64,000 bases of DNA from Shinisaurus crocodilurus (GCA_021292165.1 CM037876.1:39666575-39730574), one strand, 5' to 3'; counted from the stretch's first letter, positions 11,540-22,560 are shown. Notes: generated from the letters alone by a model not told the origin. Translations and numbers: made by a program.

Positions 11540-12594
11540 TCATTAGTTTTGTTTTGGTAGCAACTTAACAACACTGGGGGGCGGGGCGGAGTTCCACAGA
11601 CAGGGCATTATAGCAGATATTGGCCTCTCTCTGGTTCCCACCCAATTTATCTCTGATACTGGGGACACCCAGAACAGGGCCTCAGCAGTTGACCATAGTA
11701 TCTGGCCATATTGGTATGGGAGAAGGTGTTGCTTTACGTATCTGGGTCCCAAGCCATATAAGGCTATAGGTGAGCACCAGCACCTCGAATTGAGCTTGGA
11801 AACCAATCAGCAGCCAGCAAAGCTCTTTCAAAGGTGGTGAGATATCTGTACGGTTTCCACAAGGCTGTCCTTGTTAAAATTCTACCTGCTGCATTCTGTA
11901 GCAGCTGTAGTTTCTAAGCTATTTGCAAGGGCAGTGTGATGTTATGAAATTGTGCGTAAATTAGTATGTGTATATATAGTAAGTATAGTAATGTGTTCTT
12001 GTTATGAGTCTATGGCTATAGGTAGGTATTCCTGTTGCATCTCTGTATTTTATGATAGGTAAAAGTCTACGGTGAGTGAGAAATGATGGTCAGGAAGAAT
12101 GGTGGATTTGCATATGTGGGCTGATTGGCTGAGAGAGTGAAGGGGGAGAGAAGTGTGTGTGCTGTGGGAGGCAAATTAAGTTAGTTAGGAGTTTAGTTAG
12201 AGAGTCAGATTGATCAGAATTATTGATGTGAACAGATGGTGAGGGTGAATTTAGAAATAGAATAGGATAGGAGATTAAATAATATTAACTGAAACTTACG
12301 TATTGAACTTATTTCAAGAAACTTTTGTGAGAGTTCTAAGGGTAAGGGTTATATAGAGAAAACCCCTAACCTTACAAAAACACACCCACAGCTCCAAAAG
12401 GAGGACAAAAAAGAAGGCCCCATGAGGGGAGGGTGGTGATAGGCAGCCCCACATATAACACACTTCAGGAAAAAGGAGGTTACCAAATCATGGATAACCA
12501 TGACTAGATTATTCCTGTCCCATAGTGGTTGCAGCTGCCATACCAGTCTAAACTGGTAAAAAGGCAGTCTGTACCACCGCTCTAGCAACAACAT
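11540..12594 (-). mobile_element. Older L2-group LINE 3' part, split by a solo LTR
   Basis: Reading the minus strand, 12594-12447 and then 11934-11540 give a diverged LINE ORF2 C-terminus (LYGLGPRYVKQHLLPY and LWNSAPP are readable). The stretch 11935-12446 is a later LTR plus its target duplication. Joining across the duplication restores the usual order of the LINE's non-coding text (GGCAGCCCCACAT). Many substitutions and stops show that it is old. Confidence 0.7.
11935..12441. mobile_element. Solo LTR, family S, 5-bp target duplication
   Basis: It begins TGTGATGTTATG and ends GTGATA, flanked by GGCAG at 11930-11934 and 12442-12446. It is related over most of its length to the LTR at 48649-49352, including ATTTGCATATGTG, GATTGGCTGAGAGAGTGAA and AGAAATAGAATAGGATAG. 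No internal retroelement sequence is present, so this is a solo LTR left by recombination. The strand is inferred from the better-preserved copy. Confidence 0.85.
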
Positions 12595-12747
12595 ATTGCA
12601 AGAACATTCATGTTACAAACAAATTGAAGAACAAGCAGGCAAGTTAAAACAAAATCTGCTCAGCCAGTTAATGGAAATTTTTTGCAACCGAGAAATTGCC
12701 AGTTCCAAACTAATTCATTATACAAAGATTTAGGGTGGCCTACTCAA

Positions 12748-12748
<1 letters not shown>

Positions 12749-12782
<34 letters not shown>

Positions 12783-12801
12783 ATAATAATAATAATAATA
12801 A
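12749..12801. repeat. (TAC)n-(TAA)n microsatellite
   Basis: About ten TAC units are followed by about seven TAA units. Confidence 0.95.
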
Positions 12802-13370
12802 TAGTGCATTTTTAAAAATCCAGAAGTGCACTCTCAATGCACTTTTCCTCCTTAAACTTCCGTGCTCCATTTCTCTATTGTCCTTCTCAACAGTGGATGT
12901 GATTCTGGGCCTTAAGCCAATATCATGTTCTCTGCCTGTATATTCCATCCATAGTGCAATGATTTATAGACAGTTAGAGAACACTTCGTTAAAGTTTGAT
13001 TAGCACTTTATGTTTGTTTCAAAGCAGACCTTGCCAATTTTCTCGCTGCCCCCAATTGATCATAAAGTATGAAACATGGGTAACATTTTCAGAACAGTGA
13101 AGCCACTCTGGGAGTGTCCTAACTGTGTTTAGTTTAACCATATCTGTTCTTCTCCAGAGTCATACTGCAGGGAGAGAGGGTTTAGACAACTTTAAGCAGA
13201 TGCTGGCTATGCAGAACACTGATTGGCTGGCCTCTTTGATGTCATCAAAACATTCCCCCATTTCTTTAGAAACGTGTTTCCTGGTTTTTTTTATTTATTT
13301 ATTTTAAATTAGTGGTCATTTTGTTTGTTTTTGTTTTTGGAGTACTGTTTTTTTAAAAAAATACTGTGAT
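12802..13370. other. Unannotated sequence
   Basis: No gene or recognisable repeat is found. A short T-rich and TTTA-rich run lies at 13278-13310. Confidence 0.35.
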
Positions 13371-13375
13371 AAATG

Positions 13376-13740
13376 AAGAGACCAACTCATGCACTTCAGT
13401 GGAGTGGTCCTGTTCAGATTGCCAGCCAGCCAGTCAGCCATATACCCTCTTCATCAATACTCCATTCCATCCCCCACCCCTGTTTTCCATCTCCTTCCCC
13501 ACCCCCAAATCAGAAACTCAGCATTCTGGAACCAATGAACATGCTCAGATCTCATTGGATTGTTTGGGGGATTTTTTGCCCCCTTTAGGCTTTCCTAAAT
13601 ATTTTTTCTACTTCTGCAAACTTTGGTGTTCCTCCGAACTGATACCTCCATTGTGTTTCTCAGGGGCCCTGTTTAGTTGCCACTTTAGCTGTATAGCCAT
13701 TGGCATTCAGCACCTGAATTTGCTATTAGTGGGAATGATG
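13376..13740 (+). repeat. Dispersed repeat family D, copy 1
   Basis: It is collinear with 26745-27020. Shared text includes GTTTTCCAT(C/T)TC.TCCCC, CAGCATTC, TGAGCA/ATGCTCAG, and CTTCTG(C/T)AAAC.TTGG(T/G)GTTCC. It is non-coding, and the family is not recognised. Confidence 0.5.
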
Positions 13741-13838
13741 ATTAAATGTATCCTGTGTCCCATTTACTGAATTAGGTAACACGTGTTCAGCTGTTAGTAG
13801 CTATTTTGCAGTTATATATCAGGCACCTGCCACTTTGG

Positions 13839-14509
13839 CAGGGATGGGGACTCGGACTCCAGGACTCGACTCGTGAGTCGGACTGAGTCCCCCCACTGAC
13901 TCGAGTCCCACTTGAGTCCCAATATTTTAATGGGACTCGAGACTCGACTTGGGACTCGAGACCAAGGACTCTTCAACATCCCTGGGCTATGCCAGAAGGA
14001 GTGGAGAGAAGTGCGATCGCCGGCGAAGATTTTATTTTTTAAAATCATTTTCCTAAAATGCAACCTTTCAGACATTTTGGGTTTGGCTGCCTCTGCCTGC
14101 CTGTTTGGGGTTCCCAGCCTCCTCTGCCTGCCTGGTCTCTTCTTAACCAGTTCCACAGTTTGAATTGTCCAAGACAAAGGCCTCTGCCTGCCTGCTTTGG
14201 GGTTCCCTGCCTCCTCTGCCTGCCTGGTTATTTTGGGTTTGTCTGCCTGGTCTGTTCTTGTCAAAATCAGTTGCAGAGTTTTGAAATAAAAAGGCACACT
14301 TGTGCCTAGAATTTATTTAAGCCACACATCTGAAGTAGCCTTATTTTGTTAGGGAAAAAACCCACTGATTTTAATAGGGACTCGTGGAGTCAGCTTTGGG
14401 AGTGACTCGTGGCTCACCATTTTGGACCAAGGACTCGGACTTGAGACTCGGGTTCAAAGACACGTGACTCGACTCGTGACTCGAGACAAAGGACTCTTCA
14501 ACATCCCTG
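13839..14509. mobile_element. hAT-type element with ACTCG-rich subterminal repeats, copy 1
   Basis: The ends are CAGGGATG and CATCCCTG, with the perfect 8-bp duplication CACTTTGG at 13831-13838 and 14510-14517. The outer ~100 bp at each side are crowded with GACTCG/CGAGTC motifs in both orientations. The centre (14000-14330) holds CCTGCCTG/TCTGCCTG repeats and no transposase. A second copy of very similar length lies at 29651-30327. Confidence 0.9.
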
Positions 14510-14574
14510 CACTTTGGCAACCTAGTTCCACTTCCCTAATCTCCTACCAAACCTCTTATACCCTCCACCGCCCA

Positions 14575-14705
14575 AACTTGTAGCCATCAGGGTGTTTTGA
14601 CCTACACCTCCTATCAGCCCTAGGCAGCATAGCTAGTGGTGCAGGATCATGGGAGTAATAGGCCAAAACAACTGGAGAGCCGCAGGTTGCCTAGTCCTGC
14701 TCTAG
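14575..14705. mobile_element. Old palindromic hAT-like MITE
   Basis: Imperfect inverted halves (GTGTTTTGACCTACACCTCC and the GGGAGTAATAGGCCAAAACAAC side) resemble the hAT MITEs at 7134 and 28226. It is too diverged to identify a target duplication. Confidence 0.45.
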
Positions 14706-14740
14706 GAAAAGGAATTCTCCCAATACAGGGGCTCTCATGC

Positions 14741-14792
<52 letters not shown>
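14741..14792. repeat. (CAT)n microsatellite
   Basis: About 17 CAT units adjoin the 3' end of a minus-strand LINE. They probably grew from its 3' tail. Confidence 0.9.
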
Positions 14793-15135
14793 TTCATTTC
14801 TATACTGCCCAATAGCTGAAGCTCTCTGGACAGTTCACAACAATTCATAAAATTACAAACTACAAAATACAGATAATAAAATACTACATAAAATTTCAAT
14901 ATAAAAAATGTAAAACAATTTAAAGAGCTAAAAACAATTTCAATGAAAATACTAGATGTGTTAAAAAGATAGCAGACACAAATGCCCCATCATATGTAAT
15001 TAAATACCATTAAATGCCTGGGTGGGAGTAGAGGGTGGTTTTAACCTGGTGCCAAAAAGATGACAGTATTGGCACCAGGTGGGCCTCTGTGGGGAGATCA
15101 TTCCATAATCGGGGCCCACCACTGAGAAGGCCCTC
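14793..15135 (-). mobile_element. LINE 3' end, probably L2 group (minus)
   Basis: TTCATTTCTATACTGCCCAA and later ATCATTCCATAATCGGGGCC with GAGAAGGCCCTCTC are the reverse complement of the LINE ORF2 end and 3' UTR (the region encoding AF.VVGP in better copies). It is truncated and old. Confidence 0.6.
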
Positions 15136-15354
15136 TCCCTCTAATATTTTGGTCTCCAGTAATCAAAGAGGCCATAGCAATTGTGGGTTAAATATAACCA
15201 GTGTTCACATGCTGTTTCTCAGCAGGAGCTTAGACCTGGTCAATGCATTCATGTACACATCGCTTTATTACTGTAAAGTTGGTGACTTCCACACGCATGT
15301 GTGAAGCAATTCCATTGGAAAGCAATCTTTTTTGAGGCAATATGAAAGGGATCA

Positions 15355-15557
15355 TATCATTGTGGAAGAGCACTTGCTTTGCTTTCAGAAGGTCCCAGGT
15401 TCAATCCACAGCATCTCTGGATAAAAAGGATCAGATAGCAGGTGGTGGGAAAGACCTCTGCCTGAACCTTAGAGAGCTGCTGCCAATCAGAGGATGCTGG
15501 GTTTGACTGACAGATCATCTGATCTGATATAAGGCAGCTTCCTATCTGCCTGTTTGA
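15355..15557 (+). mobile_element. tRNA-derived SINE
   Basis: The head carries AGAGCACTTGCTTTGC and CAGAAGGTCCCAGG beside GGTTCAATCC, a tRNA-type B box. The body contains AAAGGATCAGATAGCAGGTG and GGGAAAGACCTCTGCCTGA. The end has GATATAAGGCAGCTTCCTAT. This arrangement fits a reptile tRNA SINE with an RNA polymerase III promoter. It is not a functional tRNA gene. Confidence 0.75.
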
Positions 15558-15559
15558 TA

Positions 15560-16513
15560 TGTAAGGGCATGTATGCAAATCCTCACTGGTCCCAACTGAA
15601 GCCTGAAGGCAGTTGGCATTGCATCTGGTCCACAAAGCAGATGATTTAGATTTTGACGCCCTGGCAAATTTTCTGTGGGCACCTGTTTTTATACTAGATT
15701 GCTTTTTGGATTGTCATAAACTTATACATTGTATTCCCCAGAAACATAACTAGTGGGTTCTTCTGAATTAAGTGCATTTGGATATATAATATATTTCTAT
15801 GTGTTGATTACAGCATGGAAATTAAGGACTTCTGATGTGGCATTTAGATTTGTTTTTGCACAGAGCATGATCAGTGCGCTATATGTTCTGTATTGCAATC
15901 ATTTTTCTTCCTATTCTTTCCAAGTAGCCCACAGAGCAGCCGTACTTACAAACCTATGTGTTTTTCTATAATGTATATGTAATACAATCCCCCTTTTAGA
16001 ATTCCAAGTCCTGTCAACCCACACTGAAGGTCAAGGCGAGCATGAAACCAGGCACTGGGAGCCTGCAATGTCACAATGCTCTTTATTCAAACATTTGTAC
16101 CAAAGGAAATATATAATAGCTTTCATTGTCTGCACACTGCCTGACCCTTCTAGGACAATCACACCCTTTCTTTCTATGGATTTTCTTTCACTATTTGTAT
16201 TGTTAGTTCATTTGTTGATCAAGACCTAGCCTAGGTTCTACCAGATTACCAGCACCTTTGATACTAAAGATAAAATAATCTTGCCTGCATATACTGAGTC
16301 TATGAAGTCTGCGCCATTGGCAAAATCAGGACAATTTCACAGATTAAACAAAAGCAAACTATTGCAATTAAAGTACCAGAAACAACTGCCGCCAGATGCT
16401 ATAATGGCCTCAGTGCCCCCGCCCCACTGTCAGTGAAATATTCATATCTTTAAAGTTTGACATATAGTTATTCCACTGAGCAAATACTGGCATGCACCCA
16501 ATTTCTGGTATGC

Positions 16514-16560
<47 letters not shown>

Positions 16561-17360
16561 GAGGACAGATTTACTGGTAGATCTTTGACTTCTATTTCTG
16601 ACTTCTAATAGTTTAACAATAGAGAAAACAAAAAAAAATCCCTCCTCCTTCCTAAATTAGGCTGCTGAAATGAAGAAAGCTTGCCAGTGGGGGAACAGGA
16701 GTAGATTTGTGTGAGAAAGGATTTACATGTGAGGTCCAACTACTAAAAACAAATTCCTGAGCTGAGCTTGTGCTCAGAGGGTACCATGTTCCTCAATTCT
16801 ATGTCCACCTTCCTGAGAAACTTTTTTTGCACTTAACTCTGCTTGGTAGCTCTGGGTTCTAATGAAAAACAAAATAGATCCTGCAAGCCTAAAGTCTGCC
16901 AGCTGCTAGTGTACAGTACATGGAATGATTCTCTAAACAGTGTACAGTGCATGGAGTGATTGACAAACAGTGCTAAAGGGGGTCAAGATTAAATAAATGC
17001 CTACTGAAGGTTCAGTTCTGTGTGCTATTTTCTTGTTCAGTAGACAGATCCTGGATCCTGTAGGATTCCATTATTAGCATTTAATAAGTGGACGCTGCAA
17101 CAAAACATTCAAGAGTATCCCTGGTATGTTTGTGTTACCTGAACTTATACTTGAGGGTTTTGAAGAAAAAAGAATAAGCAAGTGTAAGATAGGAGTCCCT
17201 GCTCTTACTTGGGTCTCATGTTGTGTACAAAATTTACTTATTTGTTTTAGGTTTTGAGCATTTCAAATGGGCAACAAGTCTGCATGCAATTCAACAGAGC
17301 ACATGACTTCTCCATGCAATTAAGTGCTTGTTTTGACCTGGATGGAGATTTGAGGGGGGC
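15560..17360. other. Unannotated sequence with one microsatellite
   Basis: No gene or named repeat is recognised apart from a (ATC)n run at about 16515-16560. A short tandem-like echo (GTGTACAGT.CATGGA.TGATT) occurs around 16908-16965. Confidence 0.35.
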
Positions 17361-17363
17361 AAT

Positions 17364-19250
17364 TTAAGTAGCCCCACCTCTATCAGAGCTGCTAAGTAAT
17401 AAAGTTATTAAAAATTCCGTAGGGTGCCTGGGAAAAGACCGTAGAATGGGATAAATCAGATCATTCCGGGCCCTATGGTAAAAGCTACAAGACAATAAAA
17501 CATGCTGTATAGATTCCACCTCAGAGTCGTTACATGGGCAGCATCTTTCAGAAAGTGGGATTTTGCTATATCTACCATCCAGCAATTTAGAAGGGAGAGC
17601 ATTAAATCTAGCTAATGAAAATGCTCTCCTAAATTTAGGGATCGTCAGCCATCAAAGATAAGGCAGCCCCTCCTTGCTAAAAACAGCTGGTAGACCCAAG
17701 GATAGAGGAGAGCAGGGGCCCCTGGCGGCTCCCTGTTATTCTTGTAGATCAATGTCCAACAGCCTCTGTTTTACAATTGATTTAGCACTAACTACTTCTC
17801 TAGATAGTAACATATCTGGGGAAAGCCCTACTGAGATGATTTTGTTCATCACGGCCTTTGACCAGGGAGAATCGAAAGAGTCCGACCAGACTGTATAAAC
17901 CAGGGAGTCTATCGGAAGAGCCAGTCTGCAGCGAAGCCAAAAGTGAATGACTTGGGTCCAGGCTAGGCAATTTATCGAATGCAGTCCAGCTTCTAATTTT
18001 ATTGCAGCTCCAGATACACATCTGGGGACACCAAATAATACCCTAAGGAAAAGCGATTGAATGCCCTCAAGTGGGCATTTAGAGCCCGGGAACCACAGCG
18101 GGGCCCCATATAGTATCTGTGAGATAATTTTTGCCTTAAAAACCTGGACAGCTGCTGGAAGGAATTTCCCACCCCTGCAGAAAAAGAAGCGGGTTATTGC
18201 AATTTGCACCCACGTTTGACTCTGCTTTAGACTTGGCACACTTCCCCTGCACGTTCCATGAAATAGTGCGTGCTAGACGTCGGTCGTTCTTCCCCTCGAA
18301 TGCCCCTCCAGGAATCCGGGCAAGGCAATTTTACGAAGAGGCCCACCCAGGGACACCAAAACTGAAATAGACCAACATTTTGGACTTTCTGTGGTTAATT
18401 GTAAGGAGATGTTCAGTACAATAAGCAGAAAAACCACACAACAATCTCTTAAGGCCCAGTCTGGTTTGTGAAATCAAAACAGCGTCATCTGCGTACTGCA
18501 GCAGAGAAATTTTTGTGGAACCGATCTTGGGCAGACGGGAGGGCAATTAGATTGAACAAAATAGGGGCCAGCACACAACCTTGTTTAACACCACGAGACA
18601 TTTTGATTTCACTGGTAAGAAGGCCTTGTGAATTACAACAAACTCGTGCAGAAGTGTTAAAATGCAGGGACTGAATCAAAAATAGAAGTCTTGTCAATGG
18701 AGAGATGATCAAGTTTATGCCAGAGATGTGTGCAGGGTATAGAATCAAATGCAGATTTTAAATCAATAAAGGCTGCAAATAATTTGCCGCCTTTAGGGGA
18801 AGAATATTTGTAAGCCAAGTGGGCCAAGACCAGGCAGTAATCAAGGGTAGAGGAGGAGCCAGATTTAAAACCAATCTGCTCTTTTCCCATCAGGTTGTGC
18901 TCGTTTATCCAGGCCTTCAATTTGAGGCCTAGGTAACTGGCATAGACCTTCCCTACTATCGATAGTAGACTAATGGGCTGGTAGTTAGATGGATCCGCAA
19001 TATAGGCTTTCAGCCAGGCTACCAGAATGATGCCAGATTGGTTTATCAGAGAGAATACAGAAGCTAACATACATCAAAGACCACCAACTAATGTTACTTT
19101 GGAGTAACTCAACAGGAATACCATCAGGACCCGAGGCCGTCCCTTTCTTTAGCTGGAGAATTAAACCCTCCACAGTGACAGGGTCAACTGGTTGCCATTT
19201 GGGCACTCCTGAAGGTAGACAAGGGGAGGGATCCCAGTCTGTTGGGATTT
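17364..19250 (-). pseudogene. Non-LTR LINE ORF2, RT and C-terminal part (minus)
   Basis: Reading right to left, the frames give GPDGIPVELLQ, QPISLLSIVGKVYA, FAAFIDLKSAFDSIP, RGVKQGCVLAPILFN, LLQYADDAVLI (the catalytic YADD) and LLTINHRKSKMLV. A C-terminal Cys/His cluster (CCPCND..IQHVLLSC) ends at 17364. Several frameshifts and stops break the frame. I do not assign the clade; the endonuclease part is missing here, and an upstream piece lies beyond the Ngaro-like insertion at 23766-24260. The copy is dead and older than the insertion. Confidence 0.75.
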
Positions 19251-21031
19251 CTCAAGGGGAGGCTGCAAACGATCCAGATGTAACTTCAGACACGCATGTG
19301 GGCTGTGTGGAGCAGCACATGCCGTCAGCACATGCCCCAAGCTTAAACCCCTTAAGGGCCAACCCAGACCAAGCAATCAAAACAATTTCACACACGGAAC
19401 AGGACATTCACAGGTTCCCAAAGGGCCCCAGTCCAATTAAATTACAAGCACTATGGCCCCTATTAGACATCTACCCACACAGAGAAGATGCATGTTATTT
19501 ATACCATGGCTTTAAATACGGCTTCAGAATTCCATACACAGGTCCGCGATTGCATTCCATGGCCCCCAACCAAAAGTCAATTGCCGAGCTCCAACATGTA
19601 GCACTAGACAAAATTAAAAAAGAGATAAAAGAAGGGAGGGTCCTCGGCCCTTTCGACACGCTCCCTATGTCAACACTCAGGGTATCCCCACTAGGCATTG
19701 TCCCTAAGAAGGCACCTGGCGAATATCGCTTGATACATAACTTGTCATTTCCTAAGGGCGCCTCGGTGAATGATGCAATCCCCGAGCACCTATGCTCGGT
19801 GAAATATGCATCATTCGATTCAGCCGTGGCAATGGTCCGAAATTGCGGACAAGGCGCCCTGATGGGAAAATGCGATATTAAATCAGCTTTCCGTTTGTTA
19901 CCAGTCCACCCACAAGACTTTGACCTGTTAGGCTTCCATATACAGGGCCAGTTCTTCTTCGATAGAGCTATGCCAATGGGGTGTTCCATCTCTTGCTCGG
20001 CATTTGAGCGCTTCAGCTCATTTTTGGACTGGGCAGTGCAGAACAGAGCTAACCTCACACATGTAGTTCACTACCTGGACGATTTCCTGTTTGCTGGCCC
20101 ACTCTACTCCAACCAATGCGCAAAACTTATGCACCAATTCAGTATACTATGCAATACAATTGGAGTACCATTGGCGCATGAAAAGACTGAGGGACCAGCA
20201 AATAGGCTAACCTTCTTAGGTATAGAATTGGACACAGTGCAACAGTGTTCCAGGCTACCCGAGGAGAAGATCAAAGCCCTACGGGCTAAAATCAACGATA
20301 CGCTGCACGTAAAAAAGATCACGTTAAGAGGGCTGCAGGAACTGGTGGGACATCTCAATTTTGCTTGTAGAGTAATCGCACCTGGTAGAGCCTTCTTGCG
20401 CCGGCTGTGCAATGCAATGCAAACATTGACTCAACCACACCACAGGTTGCGGGTGTCGGCATCCATCAGAGCCGACCTGCAAATATGGGCCGCATTTTTG
20501 ACACAATTCAATGGTGTTTCATTTTGGAGACAAGACAGGTTATTGGACGCGGAGTTTAGGGTACAATCAGATGCATCCGGCACCTTAGGTTTCGGAGCCA
20601 TCTTGGGGGAGCAGTGGTGCGCGAACAGCTGGCCAGAACAATGGAAATCCTCCGAACTGGTGCGTGACCTTACGTTTCTAGAATTGTTCCCGATATACGT
20701 AGCCGTACACATATGGGCAGAACAGCTTGCCAATTCTGTGGTACACTTCCTCTGTGACAATCAGGCAACTGTTCAAGTAATTAACTCACTTACCTCAAAG
20801 AATAACAACGTGATGTGCCTAGTAAGGACCATCACGATGCAGTGCCTCTTATTCAATATTCTGTTCAGAGCCCGACACGTGCCCGGGTTAGACAATGGAA
20901 TCGCTGACGCATTATCACGAAATCAGATGGGAAGATTTAGGGAACTAGCCCCATGGGCGTCTGAACTTCCTATAATGATGCCAGACTATCTTTGGCAGAT
21001 TGGAGGTCTGCGGCTGAAAAGGCCATCATGA
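19091..21031 (+). CDS. Reverse transcriptase-RNase H of Ngaro/DIRS-group element
   Basis: The 646-codon open frame is given from its first ATG, but roughly the first 55 codons are antisense LINE sequence. The element's own protein probably began upstream and is truncated. RT motifs: DIKSAFRLLPV, MPMGCSISCS and the catalytic YLDD at 20072-20083. RNase H follows with SDAS near 20570, FLELFPIYV near 20690, LCDNQATV near 20755 and HVPGLDNGIADALSR near 20880, which supply the acidic residues. The enzyme copies element RNA into DNA and removes the RNA strand. It overlaps the recombinase frame at its 3' end. It is uninterrupted through all catalytic motifs, which is unusual in a window of mostly dead copies. 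Confidence 0.88.
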   Translation: MLLWSNSTGIPSGPEAVPFFSWRIKPSTVTGSTGCHLGTPEGRQGEGSQSVGISQGEAANDPDVTSDTHVGCVEQHMPSAHAPSLNPLRANPDQAIKTISHTEQDIHRFPKGPSPIKLQALWPLLDIYPHREDACYLYHGFKYGFRIPYTGPRLHSMAPNQKSIAELQHVALDKIKKEIKEGRVLGPFDTLPMSTLRVSPLGIVPKKAPGEYRLIHNLSFPKGASVNDAIPEHLCSVKYASFDSAVAMVRNCGQGALMGKCDIKSAFRLLPVHPQDFDLLGFHIQGQFFFDRAMPMGCSISCSAFERFSSFLDWAVQNRANLTHVVHYLDDFLFAGPLYSNQCAKLMHQFSILCNTIGVPLAHEKTEGPANRLTFLGIELDTVQQCSRLPEEKIKALRAKINDTLHVKKITLRGLQELVGHLNFACRVIAPGRAFLRRLCNAMQTLTQPHHRLRVSASIRADLQIWAAFLTQFNGVSFWRQDRLLDAEFRVQSDASGTLGFGAILGEQWCANSWPEQWKSSELVRDLTFLELFPIYVAVHIWAEQLANSVVHFLCDNQATVQVINSLTSKNNNVMCLVRTITMQCLLFNILFRARHVPGLDNGIADALSRNQMGRFRELAPWASELPIMMPDYLWQIGGLRLKRPS

Positions 21032-21903
21032 GTTCCCTGGCGCCCAGTACGCGGGCAGCCTACGACAGGGCAGGTAGGGAATTTCAAAACTTCAGGGTAA
21101 TGAACAGGCTACCCGAGACATGGCCCATTCCAGCAGAACAGCTGATACAATTCTGCGTATATGCTAGAAAGCAAGGTGCATCTGTACGCACACTGAGAAC
21201 AAAATTATCAGGCCTGGCATTTTTAGCCAAAGCTAGAGGATGGGGTGACAATTCGAGGGACTTTAGGTTGAAAAAGATGCTAATTGGATGGTCACGACAA
21301 AACCCCCCAGCACCTGATGCGAGAATCCCCATATCACCTGAAGTACTTATGGGCTTACATTCACAGTGGCCAGGCATATGTAAGTCCAACTACGAAGCAG
21401 TTTTGTTTCATGCCACGGCATTAACAGCCTTTTTTGGCGCATTCCGTATATCGGAACTGGTGGTTAGGTCCAAAACTGACTCATCAAGCCGAGCCTTGCA
21501 ATACGCTGACCTCACATTCATCGCAACTGGGGTAAAGATTAAATTGCGCAGGTCAAAAACTGATCAGTTAGCTAAGGGGACAGACATATTTCTTTACCAA
21601 GCCACTGAAGCTGAACTGTGCCCAGTTACTGCATTGCGCACATATGCCTCCAGCAGAGGAAAGAAAGATGGTCCGCTTTTCCAACATGCGGATGGGTCAC
21701 CACTCACCAAGTTACAATTTTGGGCTGTAGCGAAATTAGCGCTGGGAGCAATGGGCCTAGGGGACAAACGATTTGGAACACACTCATTCCGTATTGGCGC
21801 GGCGTCAACGGCGGCAGCCGCAGGCTTACCCGCCGACAGGGTACAAGCAATAGGGCGTTGGCAATCGCAAGCATATCGGTCTTATGTACGCAAATTTCTA
21901 TGA
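20992..21903 (+). CDS. Tyrosine recombinase of Ngaro/DIRS-group element
   Basis: The frame of about 300 codons has no stop. Given from a TTG at 20992; the true start is uncertain and may be the ATG at 21028. The N-terminal part resembles a core-binding domain (TRAAYDRAGREFQNF, then VRTLRTKLSGLAFL). The catalytic domain shows Arg in FRISEL (21445-21447), HSFR at 21781-21792 for the H-x-x-R motif, and RWQSQAYRSYVR with the nucleophile Tyr at 21883-21885 (or 21874). Such recombinases integrate a circular DNA form and, unlike integrases, leave no target duplication. The start overlaps the RT frame by 40 bp and the end overlaps the hydrolase frame by 20 bp. Confidence 0.9.
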   Translation: MADWRSAAEKAIMSSLAPSTRAAYDRAGREFQNFRVMNRLPETWPIPAEQLIQFCVYARKQGASVRTLRTKLSGLAFLAKARGWGDNSRDFRLKKMLIGWSRQNPPAPDARIPISPEVLMGLHSQWPGICKSNYEAVLFHATALTAFFGAFRISELVVRSKTDSSSRALQYADLTFIATGVKIKLRRSKTDQLAKGTDIFLYQATEAELCPVTALRTYASSRGKKDGPLFQHADGSPLTKLQFWAVAKLALGAMGLGDKRFGTHSFRIGAASTAAAAGLPADRVQAIGRWQSQAYRSYVRKFL

Positions 21904-22534
21904 ACGATACTGCGGCCTCTGTTTCTTCATTGCAGAATATCCAGGGGCCAAACCGGTGCGTGTTTTGGTGTGCGGACACAGCTTTGTTTTCTGGGCAGCT
22001 CGAAGGGCGGCAGCCTCGGGCCAAGGAACACAGCTGGGAATGGATGGAACGGCTGAAATCCATTGGTTGGGATACCGCGGCTTGCGGTGGCAGAGCTTGA
22101 TAAAAACCCTGTTTGGGTTCGGCTGCAATGAACAACCCCCGCACCTGCTGGTGCTGCACCTTGGGGGGAACGATTTGGGTTTACTCAAGAGTAAAGCCCT
22201 GGTGCTACAGGCGCTCGCAGATTTCCAATACATCAAGGAAAGGTGGCCGGCGGTCCAGATTATTTGGTCTCACATCATACCACGACAGTGCTGGAGGAAC
22301 AACGCAAACCCCCGAATTATGAACAGAGCAGCCAGAAGGGTGAACAGAGAAATTGTGAAAGGACTGGGGGGCGTGGGTTACAATGTACCCCATCCTGATA
22401 TTGTACTGGCCCGGAGGGAGCTGTACCGCATTGATGGAATTCATTTGTCTGACAAGGGTAATGATGTATTTATCAAGGATCTGCAAAGGGCCCTGCTGGA
22501 AATTATTCCTGGCAGGTGGGGGAGAGGGGACTAA
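21884..22534 (+). CDS. SGNH/GDSL-type hydrolase-like protein of the Ngaro element
   Basis: The frame has 216 codons and starts with an ATG inside the last codons of the recombinase gene. Block I is VCGHSF near 21965-21985 (Ser nucleophile, with His where GDS families have Asp). Block III is HLGGNDLG near 22157-22180, and block V is DGIHLSDKGN near 22432-22460, with Asp and His of the triad. This order fits the SGNH hydrolase fold. The substrate is unknown; esterase or acetylhydrolase activity is only a guess from the fold. There is no signal peptide or membrane segment, and the frame is intact. I recall SGNH frames being reported in Ngaro elements. Confidence 0.8.
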   Translation: MYANFYERYCGLCFFIAEYPGAKPVRVLVCGHSFVFWAARRAAASGQGTQLGMDGTAEIHWLGYRGLRWQSLIKTLFGFGCNEQPPHLLVLHLGGNDLGLLKSKALVLQALADFQYIKERWPAVQIIWSHIIPRQCWRNNANPRIMNRAARRVNREIVKGLGGVGYNVPHPDIVLARRELYRIDGIHLSDKGNDVFIKDLQRALLEIIPGRWGRGD

Positions 22535-22560
22535 GCAGGCGCTGGTCCCTCTCTGTGGCG

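Noticed and set aside
15355..15557. Possible tRNA gene
   Set aside because: There is a B box, but no cloverleaf, and a SINE body follows.
16515..16560. Regularly spaced repeats as a CRISPR-like array
   Set aside because: It is a simple (ATC)n microsatellite with no spacers; the genome is eukaryotic.
19495..20760. Minus-strand open frames across the Ngaro RT gene
   Set aside because: Antisense shadows of a strongly supported plus-strand gene, with no domain motifs.
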